A stretch of 64,000 nucleotides of DNA from positions 3,492,360 to 3,556,359 of the forward strand of contig VFFE01007836.1 in assembly GCA_008921705.1 (NCBI GenBank). Direction: 5' to 3'. Every line of letters starts with the position of its first letter. Position 1 is the stretch's first letter. A program made the position numbers and the translations under genes. The notes under the pieces are model-generated. The model made no database searches, was not told where the DNA came from, and saw only the letters and a list, made by a program, of their open reading frames with translations. Positions 60,801 to 64,000 of this stretch are shown piece by piece. This DNA comes from Burhinus oedicnemus (taxonomy: Eukaryota > Chordata > Aves > Charadriiformes > Burhinidae).

Positions 60801-62884
60801 GCCTAAGTCTTCAAGGCATACCTTGAATGAAATGTCCGGTGTGCAGCACTTGACTCTTACAGGATCTCAGTGTGATGAAACCATGATTCTTCATCTGCTT
60901 CAATAAGCTGGTTATTTTATTGAAGTCTTTCCTAATTTTCCATTAAAATCCCCATGGAAAAAAAAGCTGTAAAAGTGTTTACAAACTTGCCTATCTTCAA
61001 GCTATTAAAATCAGTTCCTTATATGCCTGAGGTTAAACATGTACAAAATATTTGCAGCATTGGGGATTTAGAGGATGGATGAATAGCTATAAAAATTGTT
61101 TTAGCGCCTAGTGAAAAATGAGATTTAACAACAAGGTGAAAAGGAACATTCTAGATAATGGCTTGCTTTTTTGAAATAAGAAACAATAATTCCAACTATC
61201 ATTTTATGAGGCAATGATCTGATTTTTGAGAGCATGGGCTTGACATTCTAAATCTGCATCATAAAGCCTCACTGCTATGGCCGAGAATTTGCTTTCACTT
61301 CTTTTCCATTCCCATGTGTTCTAAAAAGAAAAGATTCTTTCTTTACTGAAATGGCTACAATATAAACCCAAAAATGTTTAGCTATTAGACCATGTTACCA
61401 GCAATTCATTTTTTATCATTTAATTTTTCCATGGAGCTGCAGTTTGATGGATGCAGAATTTTTCTCCTGGGACATTTCAGAAGTACCAGTGGAAAGAATT
61501 ACTGAATTCTTCAAGGACTTATATAAATACTTTGTGAATCCTGTTTTCAAATGGTGACCTGTGCAAATCATTTGCTCCAGCTGAAACAAATGGCATCTTC
61601 TCAGTCTAGTTATGAATGTTCAAAATTACATTTGAACTCCATTCTAATCACCCAATATTTGAGCTGTAAAATTTATACTCTCATTCTCATTACTTACTAT
61701 GAACAAATCTTTCATCAATCCATTAAATTAAATGAATACAGCTCACAGGTGGAGACATTTTAATCATGAACGGTTGTGAAACAATATACACAGTACCTAA
61801 GTCCACAAATGAATAAAGGGTATTTGTAGCAATTTTAAAAAATTAAGTATCTGATAGATTTTTATAGACACATACATTACACAAGTATAGCTACAATTAA
61901 AACACACTACTGTAGTCAATGCTTAAAAAAAAACCAAACCCAAACACAAAAACACCCCAACAGTCAAGTATCTGTCTACGGAGCTAGTTAAAACAATTGA
62001 GGGTATTGCCCCAAGCTAGTCTCCCGCCTAGCACCTCCTGACCTGCACCAGCAGGTTGGGTGAGCATTTCTTGTCAGCTTCCCTGCAAAGACACCACGGC
62101 TTAAACAACCTGCAGCTAAACTTTAAAGGCTGATGAAGGGAAATTTAAGCAACGCCAACTAAATTTGCACAGTAACAGGTGAGAAGCTTTCACACAATCC
62201 CCTTGCTGAGGTCCACTTAATAAGTGTGGTGATGTCCATCTGGCCATTTTATACCGTGGCAGATGCTTCTAAGCAATTGGTTTTTGTAGTTCCCCTTTAC
62301 AAACTTACACCAAAATACTGTAACTACAGCAGTTATAATTTATATATTCTATTTTCCCAATTCAAGTCTGCAGATAAACTTTTAGTTCAGATTAACCTTT
62401 TCCAGTCCTTGTTCAGTTTAGTTTAGCACATTCATAAACTAAATTAGTATAGAATCAGACAGTATACACAAACTTAGCCCAAAATAAGAAAATGTATGAA
62501 TAATAACTGAATACATTAATCCAGTAAAAGGTTTTACGGAGGACAATTAAAAACTTGTAAGACGGTGATGATGTTAAGAACAACTTCATGATCATGTTAA
62601 GCAACTGCTTCAAGATACAACCCTACCCCTTCTTCAGGTCTCACAGATGGAAATACCTGACCGTTATGATTTAGCAGAAATTCAAAATTTATTAATAGTT
62701 TGACATAAATCAAGAGGTGAAATCTTAGCAGCACTTAATCATTAACCAATTTAAGGATTTACAAGGTGATTTAACAAAATAATTGAACAGTGACTTAATT
62801 ACAGATTCAAAAATGACAAGTTTCACACTAATTTACTATAAGGTATCCTAAATCCGTGTATTTGTATAAACACTGAAACATACT

Positions 62885-63709
62885 AACACACACCATTCAA
62901 GGAGCTGCACACAACCACCACCTGAGTCTAGGGTGCCAGGACCAAGGTTCCTCTGCAATGGGCAACTCCAGTGAACCTACGGGTGCCCCTTTTCCTAAAT
63001 CAATATATATGTATATGAACATGAAAACATAAACACACTGACAACGAGACAGAAAATATTTGGATCCAGTAAACCATGAACACCCACACTCGTAAAAGCT
63101 AAAGTGTCTATCAGAAACACATAGATAGAGAGGTGGATGACAGAGAGGCTAGCCTATAGTTAAAATTTCCCTCTTCTCCAGTTTAGAGTAACAGGTGATA
63201 ATTGAAACTTGAGAAGGCTGCCTCGTCCTGGCCCTTTAACCCTCAAGGTGTTTACCTGAGCAGCATCCCAACTCAGGGGAGAAAGATGATGGTCACAGCC
63301 CACTGCGATCCAGAACTCAAAGGGTCTCGATACAGTTGCTATTTATAGGGTCTGAGATAACTGACTTTCATCAACCATATAGCCTTACTCAGGCGCATAG
63401 CCAAGATTCATGTTTCCCAGTCTCTCAATTATTTCATAAAAAAAACCTAGTAACTAATACTCTTACTGATAGCAGTCGTACCTCTGACATCTTGCTACCC
63501 GTCCCAGCACTGCTGATCTCTCATAATTTCACACTCAGCTCCTGTGATACCCAAGCTGTCTTTCTGTGGCTACGGAGGCGTGGGAAGGCAGGGGATGGAC
63601 AGCTTGATGTGCACACAGAACATCCCTCAACACAGGGGCACAGGCAACAAAATGGTGCCCACCCACGCCCAGGAAATAAACAAACACAGAAGATGGGGGG
63701 ACAAAAACA
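62885..63709 (-). mobile_element. Probable LTR of an endogenous retrovirus-type element (solo, ends uncertain)
   Basis: On the minus strand the segment is distinctly less AT-rich than its left flank and has promoter architecture. A TATAAATA box lies at 63347-63340, preceded by a U3-like region and followed by an R/U5-like region with a pyrimidine-rich CTTTCTCCCCTGAG stretch. A further GC-richer block lies at 62885-62995. A possible TG start lies at 63709. No matching CA end or target-site duplication was found, and no gag, pol or env sequence is adjacent within the window. It resembles avian ERV LTRs in general style, but I cannot name a family. Confidence 0.5.
63340..63347 (-). promoter_or_regulatory. 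TATA box within the probable LTR
   Basis: The minus strand reads CCCTATAAATAGC, a consensus TATA element. If used, transcription would start roughly 25-30 bases further along the minus strand, near 63310-63315, and run leftward towards PTGFR. Confidence 0.5.
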
Positions 63710-64000
63710 GGTCTAACCATAGCTAATATGTGTTTTCATGGGCCTTTCTCCATCAAAGCGTCGAGTATCTATTCATTTTAAGACACAGTTAAAAGTAATC
63801 ACGATGCTTTGCTGAATTAAGTTCATAATGCATAAAACAAGACTTTGGGACACAGTCCCCCAAGTTAGCTGTCAAAGATCCTTACACAATCACGGAAAGA
63901 ATTAGGCCCATCAGAGTGGATCCAAAACAACCAGCAAACTGTGAATCTGGCTTCTTGTGTAGCCAGGAGGAGTTCCAGGAAAGAGCCTCCAGAAAACCTC
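63710..64000. other. Right-end intergenic DNA
   Basis: Nothing recognised. The right flank of the probable LTR runs to the window edge without a gene or repeat that I can identify. Confidence 0.5.

Larger units (their letters stand above)
52244..62884. other. Intergenic stretch without a recognised gene
   Basis: About 10.6 kb of AT-rich sequence. It contains an ATA/ATT-rich piece with two octamer motifs (52763-52804), an unexplained minus-strand frame with a hydrophobic segment (53716-53985), a CTCF-like motif (57826) and A-runs at 56052 and 56369. No exon of a neighbouring gene is recognised. Confidence 0.6.

Noticed and set aside
61552..61590. MIR-like words (GTGACCTGTGCAAATCATTTG)
   Set aside because: Only one short block matches. 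Likely chance.
1..64000. CRISPR array, operon, prophage or other prokaryotic system
   Set aside because: The window is vertebrate genomic DNA. No regularly spaced repeats or bacterial gene organisation are present.

Overview
The window comes from a bird genome. Three CR1 LINE fragments carry the avian CR1 3' tail (a short repeated motif built on ATTCTATGAT). The only convincing gene fragment is a vertebrate prostaglandin F2-alpha receptor (PTGFR) exon. The DNA is AT-rich, has a CpG-island promoter, and otherwise looks like avian intergenic sequence. The species cannot be named from the sequence.

Layout. PTGFR lies on the minus strand at the left end. Positions 1-1331 are the start of its second intron. 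Positions 1332-2179 are exon 2, which holds most of the coding region (263 residues, N-terminus to the end of TM6). Positions 2180 to about 3398 are a short first intron. A strong CpG island at about 2975-3800 carries the likely promoter and untranslated exon 1. The last coding exon (TM7 and C-terminal tail) is not in the window and must lie to its left.

From about 4 kb to 64 kb I find no further coding exon I can defend. This is a long, AT-rich upstream intergenic region. In mammals the upstream neighbour of PTGFR is GIPC2; I see no GIPC2 exon. The region holds two plus-strand CR1 tails (10.8 and 51.9 kb), a 1-kb minus-strand CR1 with decayed reverse-transcriptase sequence (24.2-25.2 kb), one good and several weaker MIR-type SINE relics, a probable LTR with a TATA box near the right end (62.9-63.7 kb), homopolymer and simple repeats, and a degenerate tandem duplication at 40.4-40.7 kb. 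There are also some unexplained open reading frames and local GC-rich patches.

How it works together. The promoter island, untranslated first exon, short intron and exon 2 form the 5' half of one receptor gene. A short upstream open reading frame begins exactly at the first base of exon 2 and may dampen translation. The rest is best read as possible regulatory DNA plus transposon debris. I found no CRISPR array, operon, tRNA gene, rRNA gene or previously undescribed multi-gene system, and I do not claim one.
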